The translations under genes were made by a program, and so were the position numbers. From NCBI GenBank assembly GCA_963829725.1, contig CAWHJW010000012.1:1-64000 (forward strand): a DNA stretch of 64,000 nucleotides. Direction: 5' to 3'. Source of the stretch: RYN-230 sp963829725 (GTDB lineage Bacteria; Actinomycetota; Actinomycetes; Streptosporangiales; Streptosporangiaceae). Below the pieces are notes generated by a model. It was not told the DNA's origin. It ran no database searches and worked only from the letters and a program-made list of their open reading frames with translations. This document shows positions 34,676 to 42,790 of this stretch, piece after piece (the stretch's first letter is position 1; each line of letters opens with the position of its first letter).

Positions 34676-37042
34676 CTACTTGGCCGGCCCCTCGATCAGG
34701 GTGACCGAGGAAGTGTGGTTCTGCCGGCCGGTGTCCACCCAGGTCAGCGAGACGGTCGCGCCGGGATGCAACTTGCCCATGATGGTGGTCAGCGCGCTCG
34801 CGTTGCTCACCGACTGCCCGTTCACCCCGGTGATCACGTCGCCCACCCGGATCCCGGACTTGAAGGCGGGGGTGCCCTGGTAGACGTTGCAGATCAGCGC
34901 ACCTGACCCGGTCGGCGGGCTGTAGTTGAACCCGCCATTGGCCAGGCACTGGCGCGCGTCGCTGACGTCGTCCACGCCGACCCCCATGAAACCGCTCGGG
35001 CCGATGAGGATCTTGGCGCCGCCGTGCCCGCCGGCGATCTGGCGGGCGATGGTCAGCGCCTTGTTGATCGGGATCGCGAAGCCCTGAGCGGTGCCGGGAC
35101 CGCCCAGGCTCTGGCCGTTAGCGGCGGTGTTCATGCCGATCACCTGGCCAGCCGAGTTGGCCAGCGCGCCGCCGGAGTCGCCGGCCGCGATCGCGGCATT
35201 GGTCTGCAGCATGCCGTGCAGCGTCTCGGTGTTCACTCCGCTGCCTGAGTCGCTGGCGGTGATGGTCCGGTTTAGCGCGGTGATGGCCCCACTGGTCACG
35301 GTCGGGGGGCCGCCGCGGCCGCCCGCGTTCCCGATGGCCACCACCCCGGTGCCCAGGCTCACCTTGGACGAGTCACCCACCTGGATGGTCTTGAGGCCCG
35401 AGGCGCCCTGCAGCTTGATCAGCGCCACGTCATCGGTGGGGTCCACGCCAATCACGGTGGCGGTGTAGGTCTTGCCGCCGACCACCAGCGTCGAGCGGAG
35501 CGAAGTCGAGCCCTCCACCACGTGGTTGTTGGTGAGTACCAGGCCGTTGGAGGACAGCACCAGGCCGGTCCCGGCGGCGGCCCCGTCCTCGTACTTGAGC
35601 GTGGAGTTGATGTCCACGACGCCCGGCTCGACCTTGTTGGCCACGGCCTGCTCGTTGACGTTCGCGGTGTTGGCCCCGCCCGCATTGCCCTTCGGCGACG
35701 GGATCTGCTGCGAGGACACATTGCTGCCGGGCGAGGAGGAGTTATGGTTCAGCGCGACCACGGCGCCCGCGCCCGCGCCCGCGGCGACTGCGGCCACCAC
35801 CACGTAGATGACGGCCCGGTGCTTGCGCCGCGGCGGCTCGGGCTCGTGCCCGTAGCCGAGGATGCCGCCTGGGCCCCAGCCGCCGGTGCCGCCAGGCGGG
35901 GTGTCCCAGGGGCCTGCGCCCCCGGCCTGCCCATAGCCCTGCTGTCCGGAACCCTGCTGCCCGTATCCGGGCTGCCCGTATCCGGGCTGGCCGCCAGCCT
36001 GCCCGTATCCAGGCTGCCCGGTGCCTTCCTGCCCGGTGCCTTCCTGGCCGGAGCCTTCGTGACCAGAGCCGCCCTGGGGGTACCCGGGCTGGCCGTATCC
36101 GGGCTGGCCAGGCCCTTCCACCCCCGCACTCGCCTGGGTGTAGCCGGGCTGCCCGCCACCCTGGGCGTAGCCGGGCTGGCCGAAGGGCGCTTGGCCATAC
36201 CCCGGCTGGCCGTATCCGCCCTGGCCGTACCCGTAGCCCTGTTGCCCGTAGCCGGGCTGGCCGTAGCCCTGTTGCCCGTATCCGGGCTGGCCGTAGCCCT
36301 GTTGCCCGTATCCGGGCTGGCCGTAGCCCTGTTGCCCGTATCCGGGCTGGCCGTAGCCCTGTTGCCCGTATCCGGGCTGCGCCGTAGCCCTGTTGCCCGT
36401 ATCCGGGCTGGCCGTAGCCCTGTTGCCCGTAGCCTTCCTGGCCGGAGCCTTCCTGGCCGGAGCCTGTCCTGGCCGGAGCTGCCCGGGCTGGCCGTAGCCG
36501 GGCTGGCCGTATCCGGGCTGGCCGCCAGGCTGCTGGCCGTAGCCGGGGGGTGCGTATCCGCCAGCACCGTAGCCTGGCTGCGGCCCGAACCCGGTGGCGC
36601 CGGGGTTGCCCGGCTGGCTTACGCCCTCCGGCCCGCCCGCCGGCTGGTCGCTGGTCGGCTCCCAGGAGCGCGGCGGGTCGTAGGAGCCGCCCTGGCCGGC
36701 GGCCGTGCCGTCCGCTGAGGACCAGGGATCGCTGCCCGCGCCCGGCGCCCAGGCCGAACCGGGGTCGCCGGGCCCGGCAGCCGGACCGGGTCCAGCCGCA
36801 CCGTTGTCCTGCGGCCGCACGGGTTCGGCCGCAGGAGCCTCTTCGGGCTGCTGGCCAGTGTTGGCGGAGACGACCCAGGAATCGTGGTCGGCCGGGGCGG
36901 GCCCGGCCTCCTCCGCCGGGGTGGCGCTGCCCGGCTGGCTGCTGCCGACGGCCGGGTCGGGCTGGTGCTCCTCCGGAATGGGTGACCATGCACCCATGTA
37001 CTCCGGCGGCTGGCCGCCACCCCGGTCCTGACCTTCATGCAT
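34676..37042 (-). CDS. membrane-anchored HtrA/DegP-like trypsin-fold protease with PDZ domain
   Basis: The 788-aa protein has a disordered N-terminal half dominated by GYGQPGYGQQ repeats, a membrane helix around residue 430 (AVIYVVVAAVAAGAGAGAVV), a trypsin-like domain and a PDZ domain. The catalytic triad is visible: His in LVLTNNHVVEG, Asp in VDPTDDVALIKL, Ser in AAIAAGDSGGALAN. PDZ: FMGVGVDDVSDARQC to FKSGIRVGDVITGVNGQ. It acts outside the membrane in protein quality control. ATG 37042 is used; GTG 37051 is an alternative. Within the repeat a 40-residue stretch reads PARKATGNRATASPDT, a sign of two compensating 1-nt indels. Confidence 0.87.
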   Translation of the reverse strand: MHEGQDRGGGQPPEYMGAWSPIPEEHQPDPAVGSSQPGSATPAEEAGPAPADHDSWVVSANTGQQPEEAPAAEPVRPQDNGAAGPGPAAGPGDPGSAWAPGAGSDPWSSADGTAAGQGGSYDPPRSWEPTSDQPAGGPEGVSQPGNPGATGFGPQPGYGAGGYAPPGYGQQPGGQPGYGQPGYGQPGQLRPGQAPARKAPARKATGNRATASPDTGNRATAQPGYGQQGYGQPGYGQQGYGQPGYGQQGYGQPGYGQQGYGQPGYGQQGYGYGQGGYGQPGYGQAPFGQPGYAQGGGQPGYTQASAGVEGPGQPGYGQPGYPQGGSGHEGSGQEGTGQEGTGQPGYGQAGGQPGYGQPGYGQQGSGQQGYGQAGGAGPWDTPPGGTGGWGPGGILGYGHEPEPPRRKHRAVIYVVVAAVAAGAGAGAVVALNHNSSSPGSNVSSQQIPSPKGNAGGANTANVNEQAVANKVEPGVVDINSTLKYEDGAAAGTGLVLSSNGLVLTNNHVVEGSTSLRSTLVVGGKTYTATVIGVDPTDDVALIKLQGASGLKTIQVGDSSKVSLGTGVVAIGNAGGRGGPPTVTSGAITALNRTITASDSGSGVNTETLHGMLQTNAAIAAGDSGGALANSAGQVIGMNTAANGQSLGGPGTAQGFAIPINKALTIARQIAGGHGGAKILIGPSGFMGVGVDDVSDARQCLANGGFNYSPPTGSGALICNVYQGTPAFKSGIRVGDVITGVNGQSVSNASALTTIMGKLHPGATVSLTWVDTGRQNHTSSVTLIEGPAK
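36231..36434 (-). repeat. 30-bp tandem repeat coding GYGQPGYGQQ in the protease gene
   Basis: A 30-bp unit (core GTTGCCCGTATCCGGGCTGG on the plus strand) occurs about 6.5 times almost without change. One extra base near 36379 shifts the frame of the following copies. Less regular copies extend from 35930 to 36550. Confidence 0.9.
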
Positions 37043-37156
37043 CCGTATCACCTTTGTCCCGGATTACAGCCTACGTTCGTGCGTATCGCTGCCGGTGGCC
37101 GGCCGGGCGGCCCGTGCCTTCCAGGCACCTCTCAGTAAGCACCACAAATCTGGGTG

Positions 37157-37963
37157 TTAGCTGAATGCGTCCTGAGGATTCCTCATCCATGGCCGGGTCC
37201 GGGCCGCCATGCCGGTGGCCCGGACCATCCCGGCGGGCGCCCCGGCCAGGCCGTGGTCGGCCAGCGGGCCCACGGCCAGGCCGCGGGCCTCGCACTCGCC
37301 GAGGAGCCAGGGGATCGCGCCCAGCGCGGCCGCCGCCGCCCCCTGCGGGGCGAGGGCGTCCGAGTCGTGCAGCAGCACGGACGCTCCGCCGTCCAGGGTA
37401 GCGCTCAAGCTGGCTTGCACCGTTTCCGGTGTCGCGCCCGAGTCCCATTCGCGTCCCCAGCAGGTCCACAGCACCGGCCGTAGCCCGAGCTGGTAGCAGG
37501 CCAGCAGTGAGCCCGCGCTGAGCACGCCATACGGCGGCCGGTACAGCCGCGGGGCGGCGCCGGTCGCCTCGGCGATGGTATCGCAGGCCCGGGCCAGGTC
37601 GTCGTGCAGCGCCCGGGGCCCCCGGAGGGTGGCGTAGCGGTGGTCCCAGCCGTGCACGCCGATCTCGTGCCCGGCCGCGGCGATTTCTGCGGCCAGTGGG
37701 CGGGCCGCGGCGACCATCGGGCCGAGCAGGAAGAACGTGGCGCGCACCTGGTGCGCGTCCAGCGTCGCCAGGAAGCTCGGCGTGGCGCCCGGGTCCGGCC
37801 CGTCGTCGAAGGTGAGCGCCACATGGCCGGGCCGGCCCTGGCCTGCCAGCCCGGGGAAGAAGCGGCGGCGCACCGGCCCGATCGCGGTGACCCCGGGCGC
37901 GCCCTGGCCGACGGCCAGGCCAGCCAGGCCGAGCAGGGCCGCGCCCAGCATGCCCTTGCGCAT
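37157..37963 (-). CDS. polysaccharide deacetylase (NodB domain)
   Basis: The 268-aa product has a short N-terminal hydrophobic stretch (AALLGLAGLAVGQG) that may be a signal peptide. The NodB domain shows HVALTFDDGPDPGATPSF (Asp-Asp metal motif), EIGVHGWDHRYATL (HxxxH), RLYRPPYGVLSAG (RPPYG) and VLLHDSDA. It removes acetyl groups from a cell-surface or peptidoglycan glycan, consistent with the envelope theme here. ATG 37963. It stands alone. Confidence 0.85.
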   Translation of the reverse strand: MRKGMLGAALLGLAGLAVGQGAPGVTAIGPVRRRFFPGLAGQGRPGHVALTFDDGPDPGATPSFLATLDAHQVRATFFLLGPMVAAARPLAAEIAAAGHEIGVHGWDHRYATLRGPRALHDDLARACDTIAEATGAAPRLYRPPYGVLSAGSLLACYQLGLRPVLWTCWGREWDSGATPETVQASLSATLDGGASVLLHDSDALAPQGAAAAALGAIPWLLGECEARGLAVGPLADHGLAGAPAGMVRATGMAARTRPWMRNPQDAFS

Positions 37964-38181
37964 CGTCGGCTCCTCCGTCCTTTTCCCCGCGGACCATACC
38001 CAGCATGCCGGGCTTGCCCGCCTCTCCCTCAGTGCCCTGGTTGACCCGCTTTACGCGGGGCCGCTTCATGCGGGGTGGCGCTCACCCGGGTGAGGGGGGC
38101 CATGCGTGAGCGGCCCGGACGGGAGGAGCAGGCGGTGCGCGGGTTCGGCGGCCCTGGCCGTGATGGCAGCCGGGGGTACGC

Positions 38182-38345
38182 CGGGCAGCCGGGGGATCCA
38201 GCCGGGCGGCCAGGGGATCCAGCCGGGCGGCCAGGGGATCCAGCCGGGCGGCCGGGGGATCCAGCCGGGCGGCCGGGGGATCCAGCCGGGCGGCCAGGGG
38301 ATCCAGCCGGGGATCAGCCGGGCAGCCGGGGGATCAGCCGGGGAG
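38182..38345 (+). repeat. 21-bp tandem repeat next to the membrane-protein gene
   Basis: About seven copies of a 21-bp unit with core GGATCCAGCCGGGCGG, each with a GGATCC. It covers the 3' end of the minus-strand gene (stop at 38334) and the spacer beyond. On the plus strand it would read as Pro/Gly repeats without a real gene. Confidence 0.88.
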
Positions 38346-38969
38346 CCGGGGAAGCTGGGCCGTGGCTCCGGTGGCGTGGATGGCGTGCAGCACGATCTTG
38401 TCTATCTTGGCACGCTCGGCATTCAGGGCGGCCGTGTCCCGGCCCAGCGCCGCCTCGGCCCGCTGCCGCGCCGCGGGCTGGGTGGCCCCGGCCGCGTTCG
38501 CCACGTCGTCCTGCACCCGCACCGCATAGGGGGAACACCAGAAGATCAGGTCGTTGACCACGGTATCGAGGTGGAAGCCGGCCAGTGACTCGGACACCTG
38601 GTACTGACTCAGGTCGTCGATCGGCTGGCTGTTGGCGGGCTCGCAGTTGGCCGCCCCGGTGTGCGCGATCTGGATGGTGTCCCGGGCCCGGGCCGCCGCG
38701 CCGGCCCCGGTGCCAATCCCGTGCAGCGCGGTCAGCGATTCGCTGACCCCGCCGGCGCAGGACTCGGTGCCGGTCCGCACGTCGGTCAGGAACCCCTTGA
38801 GGTCGGAGGCCAGCTGCGAGTGGGTGGGCTTGTGCGCCAGCCCCACGAGAACGGCGGCGATCACCAGCAACGCGCCGACCAGCCAGATCCAGCGCGGTGT
38901 CTTGCGGACCGGCCACCGGGTGGCCCGGATGGGGACGTAGGGGGGGTCGGTCCTGGTCGGGCTGTCCAT
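38334..38969 (-). CDS. single-pass membrane protein of unknown function
   Basis: The 211-aa product has a basic cytoplasmic start, one helix (IWLVGALLVIAAVLVGLA, residues about 28-45) and an extracytoplasmic domain with several cysteines (ESCAGGVS, ANCEPANS, FWCSPYAV) and Ala-rich helices near the end. No family is recognised. It begins 5 nt after the TlpA-like gene and shares that operon, so a role in extracytoplasmic thiol/oxidase maturation or sensing is possible (inference). Its stop lies inside the 21-bp repeat array. Confidence 0.65.
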   Translation of the reverse strand: MDSPTRTDPPYVPIRATRWPVRKTPRWIWLVGALLVIAAVLVGLAHKPTHSQLASDLKGFLTDVRTGTESCAGGVSESLTALHGIGTGAGAAARARDTIQIAHTGAANCEPANSQPIDDLSQYQVSESLAGFHLDTVVNDLIFWCSPYAVRVQDDVANAAGATQPAARQRAEAALGRDTAALNAERAKIDKIVLHAIHATGATAQLPRLPG

Positions 38970-38974
38970 GCCGG

Positions 38975-39634
38975 TCAGCCCCGCCCGGTCACCGAGGTCA
39001 TCATCGCTACCCCGCTGTTCAGTTCGGCCCGGGTCACCGCGCCGTAGATGGTCCGCACGATCCGGTGCCGGGCGTCTAGGAAGAAGGTGACCGGCAGGAC
39101 GGGTGCCTGGTAGGAGAGGGCCGTGGTTATCGGGGCGGACACCACGGGGTACTGCACGCCGGCCTTGCGGATGAACGCCTCGGCCTTGGTGGCGGAATCG
39201 GCGCTGTCGATGCCGAGGATGGTGACCCGGCCGTGCGCCGCCCGGTAGTAGCTCGCGATCAGCGGGGTCTCCCGCTGGCACGGGGCGCACCAGGAGGCGA
39301 AGAAGTTGAGGATCAGCGGATGGCCGGAGTAGCTCGCGAGCGAGAGGTGCTGGCCGGGATGTCCCAGCACGGCCAGGCTGAACGCCGGGGCGGGCCGGGG
39401 CGGCTGCGCGGCGGCCGCCTTCGGCGGGCCCCCTGAGGTGGCGCTCAGCGCCAGCAGGGCCACGACGATCGCGGTCAGCGCGGCCGTGGACGTCAGCACC
39501 AGCCGGCCCGCCCGGCTCCGGGTGCGGAACCACGCGCGCAGGCCACGGTCCGGGCGCTCGCTGCCCGGCCCGGCCGTCAGCTCATCGGTGCCGCCGCTGG
39601 CCGTGTTCGAGGTCATCTGTTCCTGCTTGCCCAT
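38975..39634 (-). CDS. TlpA/ResA-like membrane-anchored thioredoxin
   Basis: The 219-aa product has one membrane anchor (residues about 44-65), then a thioredoxin fold of the AhpC/TSA-TlpA type: APAFSLAVLG, LILNFFASWCAPCQRETPLI with the CxxC active site WCAPC, VTILGIDSADSATKAEAFIR and PVLPVTFFLDARHRIV with the cis-Pro. It probably reduces disulfides outside the membrane. TlpA-type proteins support cytochrome oxidase copper-centre maturation in other bacteria, and an oxidase operon starts 2.4 kb away. Its start overlaps the kinase gene end by 22 nt. Confidence 0.85.
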   Translation of the reverse strand: MGKQEQMTSNTASGGTDELTAGPGSERPDRGLRAWFRTRSRAGRLVLTSTAALTAIVVALLALSATSGGPPKAAAAQPPRPAPAFSLAVLGHPGQHLSLASYSGHPLILNFFASWCAPCQRETPLIASYYRAAHGRVTILGIDSADSATKAEAFIRKAGVQYPVVSAPITTALSYQAPVLPVTFFLDARHRIVRTIYGAVTRAELNSGVAMMTSVTGRG

Positions 39635-40926
39635 GGATCATCCTTCAGCGTCCGGTCCGGTGCCGGGTCCGCGGAGCCGGCCGCCCAGCTCAGTGCCACG
39701 GCCGGGAGCCCGGCGACGGCACTGACCGCGGGCGCCGGGAGGACCAGCTCGAACTCGCTGCCCTCGCCGGGCGTGCTGCGCACCCGGACGTCACCACCGT
39801 GGGCGTGGGCCACGGCACGGACCAGGGACAGCCCCAGCCCGGTGCCCTTGGTACCCGCGCTGGCGGCCGCCGGGTCACCGGCTGGCGATCCCGTCCGGAA
39901 CCGGTCGAAGATGTGCGCCAGCTCCGTGGGCAGGATTCCCGTCCCAGTGTCCGCGACGATCATACGCACCGGCATCCCGGGGCCGCTGGCCGCCACCGAC
40001 AGTTCGATCGTGTCGCCGCTGGTCGTGTGCCGCACCGCGTTCTCCAGCAGGGCGTCCACCGCCAGTGCGAGGCGTTCCCGGTCCGCGCTGACCGTCACCC
40101 GGTCCAGCCGCCCGATCCGCCACTGCCGCTCGGCGGTGGGCCGCCAGCGGCAGATGACGTCCATCGTGAACCGGTCCAGGGCGATGGGCTCCGGGCGCAG
40201 GAAGTCGGGATCCTCGGACGCGGCGATGACCAGCAGCCGCTCGCCCAGCCGGCGCAGCCGGGCCAGCTCGCCCACCACTACCTGGATATCCCGCCGTTCG
40301 GCGCGGTCGGTGAGCTCCTGGGCCAGCAGCTCGGCGTGCCCGAGCGCGATGGTGATCGGGGTGCGCAGCTGGTGCGAGGCGTCCTGCAGGAACCGCCGCT
40401 GGGTGGCCAGCAGCCGCGCGTTCGCCTCGCTGACCAGCCCCCGCTCCTGGTCCGCGGCCAGCCTCCGCTGGGCGTGCCAGACCATCAGCCAGAACATCAT
40501 GGCCATCAGCGGGACTTCGTTCAGCTCGTCCACCGACTGGGCGCCGCGCCACACGTCGACGCCGATCGCGGCGAACGTGGTGACCATGACCACGCCGAGC
40601 ACCCACAGGGTGGGCCGGGTCGCCCAGACCCGGAACCCGTAGAGCAGCGTGAGGCTGATCCAGATGAAGTGGAACGGGATCGTCTCCCAGCGAGAGAAGA
40701 TCAGGATGCAGAGCAGGTTGGCCGCGGAGAAGACGGCCCAGACCAGGTCCACCCAGGCGACCCGCCAGGGCCAGGTAAAGCCGTCCCGCGCCACGGCCGG
40801 GCGGCGGGTGACCGGGCCGTCGTTCGGATGGCGCCGGGCGAAAGGCAGCGCCGACGGGAGCGAGTGCCACAGCCCGGCCGGCAGGGCCGTGCGCAGCCGG
40901 GAACGGCCCGCCTCGTCCGGGTCCAT
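39613..40926 (-). CDS. sensor histidine kinase
   Basis: A 437-aa protein with an N-terminal membrane domain (about four helices, residues 55-145) and almost no extracellular loop. The HisKA H-box is FLQDASHQLRTPITIALGH. The HATPase part has ENAVRHTTSGD (N-box), IVADTGTGILP (G1) and KGTGLGLSLVRAVA (G2). A membrane-embedded sensor with little periplasmic part suggests it senses the membrane state or a membrane partner such as the co-encoded TlpA-like or single-pass proteins. ATG 40926 follows GGGAG and comes 10 nt after the response-regulator stop. Confidence 0.87.
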   Translation of the reverse strand: MDPDEAGRSRLRTALPAGLWHSLPSALPFARRHPNDGPVTRRPAVARDGFTWPWRVAWVDLVWAVFSAANLLCILIFSRWETIPFHFIWISLTLLYGFRVWATRPTLWVLGVVMVTTFAAIGVDVWRGAQSVDELNEVPLMAMMFWLMVWHAQRRLAADQERGLVSEANARLLATQRRFLQDASHQLRTPITIALGHAELLAQELTDRAERRDIQVVVGELARLRRLGERLLVIAASEDPDFLRPEPIALDRFTMDVICRWRPTAERQWRIGRLDRVTVSADRERLALAVDALLENAVRHTTSGDTIELSVAASGPGMPVRMIVADTGTGILPTELAHIFDRFRTGSPAGDPAAASAGTKGTGLGLSLVRAVAHAHGGDVRVRSTPGEGSEFELVLPAPAVSAVAGLPAVALSWAAGSADPAPDRTLKDDPWASRNR

Positions 40927-40936
40927 GCTCCCGGCG

Positions 40937-41650
40937 TCACGCGGTGAGCTGGTATCCCTCACCACGCACCGTCTTGATCAGGCCGAAGCCGAGCTTGGAG
41001 CGGAGCCGCCGGACGCAGACGTCCACGACGTTGGAACCGGGATCGAAGTCGTACCCCCACACGGTCGCGAGCAGTTGCCCCTTGGTCACCGACTGGCCGG
41101 CATGGTCCATCAGCTCGCGGAGTAGCAGGAATTCGAGGCGGGTCAGCGGGACCGGGCCGTGCCCGGTGTTGGCTTCCAGCCGTCCGAAGTCCAGCACGAG
41201 TTCTCCTGCCCTGAGCACCTCGGCCAGTGGGTGGCCGTCGTCGCGAAGCCGGACCCGCACCCGGGCCAGCAGTTCCGCGAGCGAGAACGGCTTGGTCAGG
41301 TAGTCCTGGGCGCCCAGTTCCAGGCAGTCCACCTTGGTGGTCACGTCGGCGAGGCAGGACAGCACCAGGACCGCCTGCTCGGGCCGCTCGCGGCGGAGCC
41401 GGGCGAGGATCTCCCGGCCATCCAGGTCGGGCATGACCAGATCGAGGATGACCAGATCGTAATCCCCGGCCGTGGCCTGGCGCAGGCCGTCCTTACCGGT
41501 GCCTGCGAAATCGATTGCATAACCCGCGGCCGTCAGCGCGCGGGTGATGAACTCCCGGATCTGTGGCTCGTCATCCACAACGAGCAGCCTTGCTGCCGTC
41601 GGGTACCCCCCGGGGCGGTGGACCGTCTTCGCAGGTGTATTACGTGTCAT
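40937..41650 (-). CDS. OmpR-family response regulator
   Basis: A 237-aa regulator. The receiver domain has RLLVVDDEPQIREFITRAL, the phospho-accepting Asp in LVILDLVMPDLDG, and LTKPFSLAELLARV with the conserved Lys. The C-terminal winged helix shows LTRLEFLLLRELMDHAGQSV and VDVCVRRLRSKLG. It is first in a regulator-kinase-TlpA-membrane-protein operon. Divergent to it lies the oxidase operon, which it may control (inference from position). Confidence 0.88.
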   Translation of the reverse strand: MTRNTPAKTVHRPGGYPTAARLLVVDDEPQIREFITRALTAAGYAIDFAGTGKDGLRQATAGDYDLVILDLVMPDLDGREILARLRRERPEQAVLVLSCLADVTTKVDCLELGAQDYLTKPFSLAELLARVRVRLRDDGHPLAEVLRAGELVLDFGRLEANTGHGPVPLTRLEFLLLRELMDHAGQSVTKGQLLATVWGYDFDPGSNVVDVCVRRLRSKLGFGLIKTVRGEGYQLTA

Positions 41651-42073
41651 GGGACATCAGGGCGATACGTCAGCACGGTGCGGTGGCGAGTTGCGCCGCC
41701 GCCTGGCGACCCCCTCGGGGCAGGATGTACCGGAACAAGGTGCCCGGTCAAGCTTCGTTACCTAGGGGTTAACTGCGGCAAACCATTGCAGCACCCGTTT
41801 ACCTCGCGAGGTGTCGTCGCGTGAGCAAGTGGTAACAATCAGTAGCGTGATCGTGAAGCGACCGTACTGTGACCCATGTCCAGCAGGAACGTTATCTGGA
41901 TGAGACACCTTGATCATGACAATTTCGTCATTGAGCGGCTGCCCGGTTGCCGAGGCGTAGCGAACGATCGCAAGATCGGGACCAGACGAGACTTCCGGCC
42001 CGGAGTCATGGGGACATTGCGGCCGGCCCCAGTCGTGTGCGCGAGGCGCCGCGAAGAAGCGAGGTGGTGACTG
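41651..42073. promoter_or_regulatory. divergent control region between the two-component operon and the oxidase operon
   Basis: 423 bp without a supported gene. It contains AT-richer patches around 41756-41790 and 41830-41940 where promoters for both directions may lie, and GTTACC/GGTAAC-like hexamers near 41757 and 41831. No box can be named with confidence. Confidence 0.45.
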
Positions 42074-42790
42074 GTGTCTCTGCCGGCCCGTATCGCGACC
42101 CTGGTGGTGGCCTTCGCCGCCGTGGTCGCGGGTGGGGTCTTCATTGCCGTGTACTACATCGGCAGCGGCCCACCGGTGGTGAACTTCGCCCCGGTGGCCT
42201 CCGGTGGGTCCGTCAACGTGGTCCTGCAGGAAGACCCGCAGAACAACTCGTCCACCGAACCGGACTGGGTGAGCTACTACGTCCAGGACCCGAAGACCAA
42301 CGCCTGGGTGCACACCACGCTGTTCCAGGTCCCGGAGAACACCCGGGTGAACATGACGATCCTGGGCTACGACGGCTGCACCCCGCTGCGCAACAACTAC
42401 TGGAGCCAGATCCAGGGCACCGTGGGCAACGCGATCACCGTCCAGCAGTTCAAGACCGTTGGCCAGCCGATCAGCCCGGTCAAGAAGTACTCGGTCCTCA
42501 ACTCCTGGTCGGACTGCAGCGTGGGGCACACATTCGCCATCCCGAGCCTGCATCTGTTCGTGCCAGTGGCGTCGCCCAACACCGCGCTGTTCAACAACGA
42601 CCCGTGCACTGACTCCCCCTGCACCGAGGGCCCGCACTCGATGGTGAAGTTCAGCTTCTTCACGCCGAAGCACGGCGGGACCTTCCGCTGGCAGTGCTTC
42701 GTGCCGTGCGGCGGCGGCTTCCTGGACGGCAACGGCGGCCCGATGCAGACGATCGGCTACATGATGGGCAACATGGAGGTGTCAGCCTGA
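42074..42790 (+). CDS. membrane-anchored cupredoxin-like protein heading the oxidase operon
   Basis: A 238-aa protein with one N-terminal anchor (residues about 5-28) and an extracytoplasmic beta-rich domain. GHTFAIPSLHLFVPVAS aligns in style with the first CuA histidine region of oxidase subunit II. The C-terminus has FRWQCFVPCGGGFLDGNG then GPMQTIGYMMGNM: a C-x3-C followed by Met, as in cupredoxins, but without the Glu and second His of a CuA site. Extra cysteine pairs lie at NDPCTDSPC. GTG 42074 follows GAGGTGGTG. Its TGA overlaps the ATG of subunit II, so the two are coupled. Possibly a copper donor or electron carrier (inference). Confidence 0.7.
   Translation: MSLPARIATLVVAFAAVVAGGVFIAVYYIGSGPPVVNFAPVASGGSVNVVLQEDPQNNSSTEPDWVSYYVQDPKTNAWVHTTLFQVPENTRVNMTILGYDGCTPLRNNYWSQIQGTVGNAITVQQFKTVGQPISPVKKYSVLNSWSDCSVGHTFAIPSLHLFVPVASPNTALFNNDPCTDSPCTEGPHSMVKFSFFTPKHGGTFRWQCFVPCGGGFLDGNGGPMQTIGYMMGNMEVSA

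Noticed and set aside
36231..36434. CRISPR array
   Set aside because: The repeats are contiguous, have no unique spacers and code in frame for a GYGQPGYGQQ peptide.
38106..38588. Plus-strand Gly/Pro-repeat protein
   Set aside because: It is the 21-bp tandem repeat translated, and the rest is antisense to the membrane-protein gene.
41762..42673. 303-codon minus-strand open frame
   Set aside because: Antisense of the cupredoxin-like gene plus the control region; His/Arg/Gly-rich without motif.
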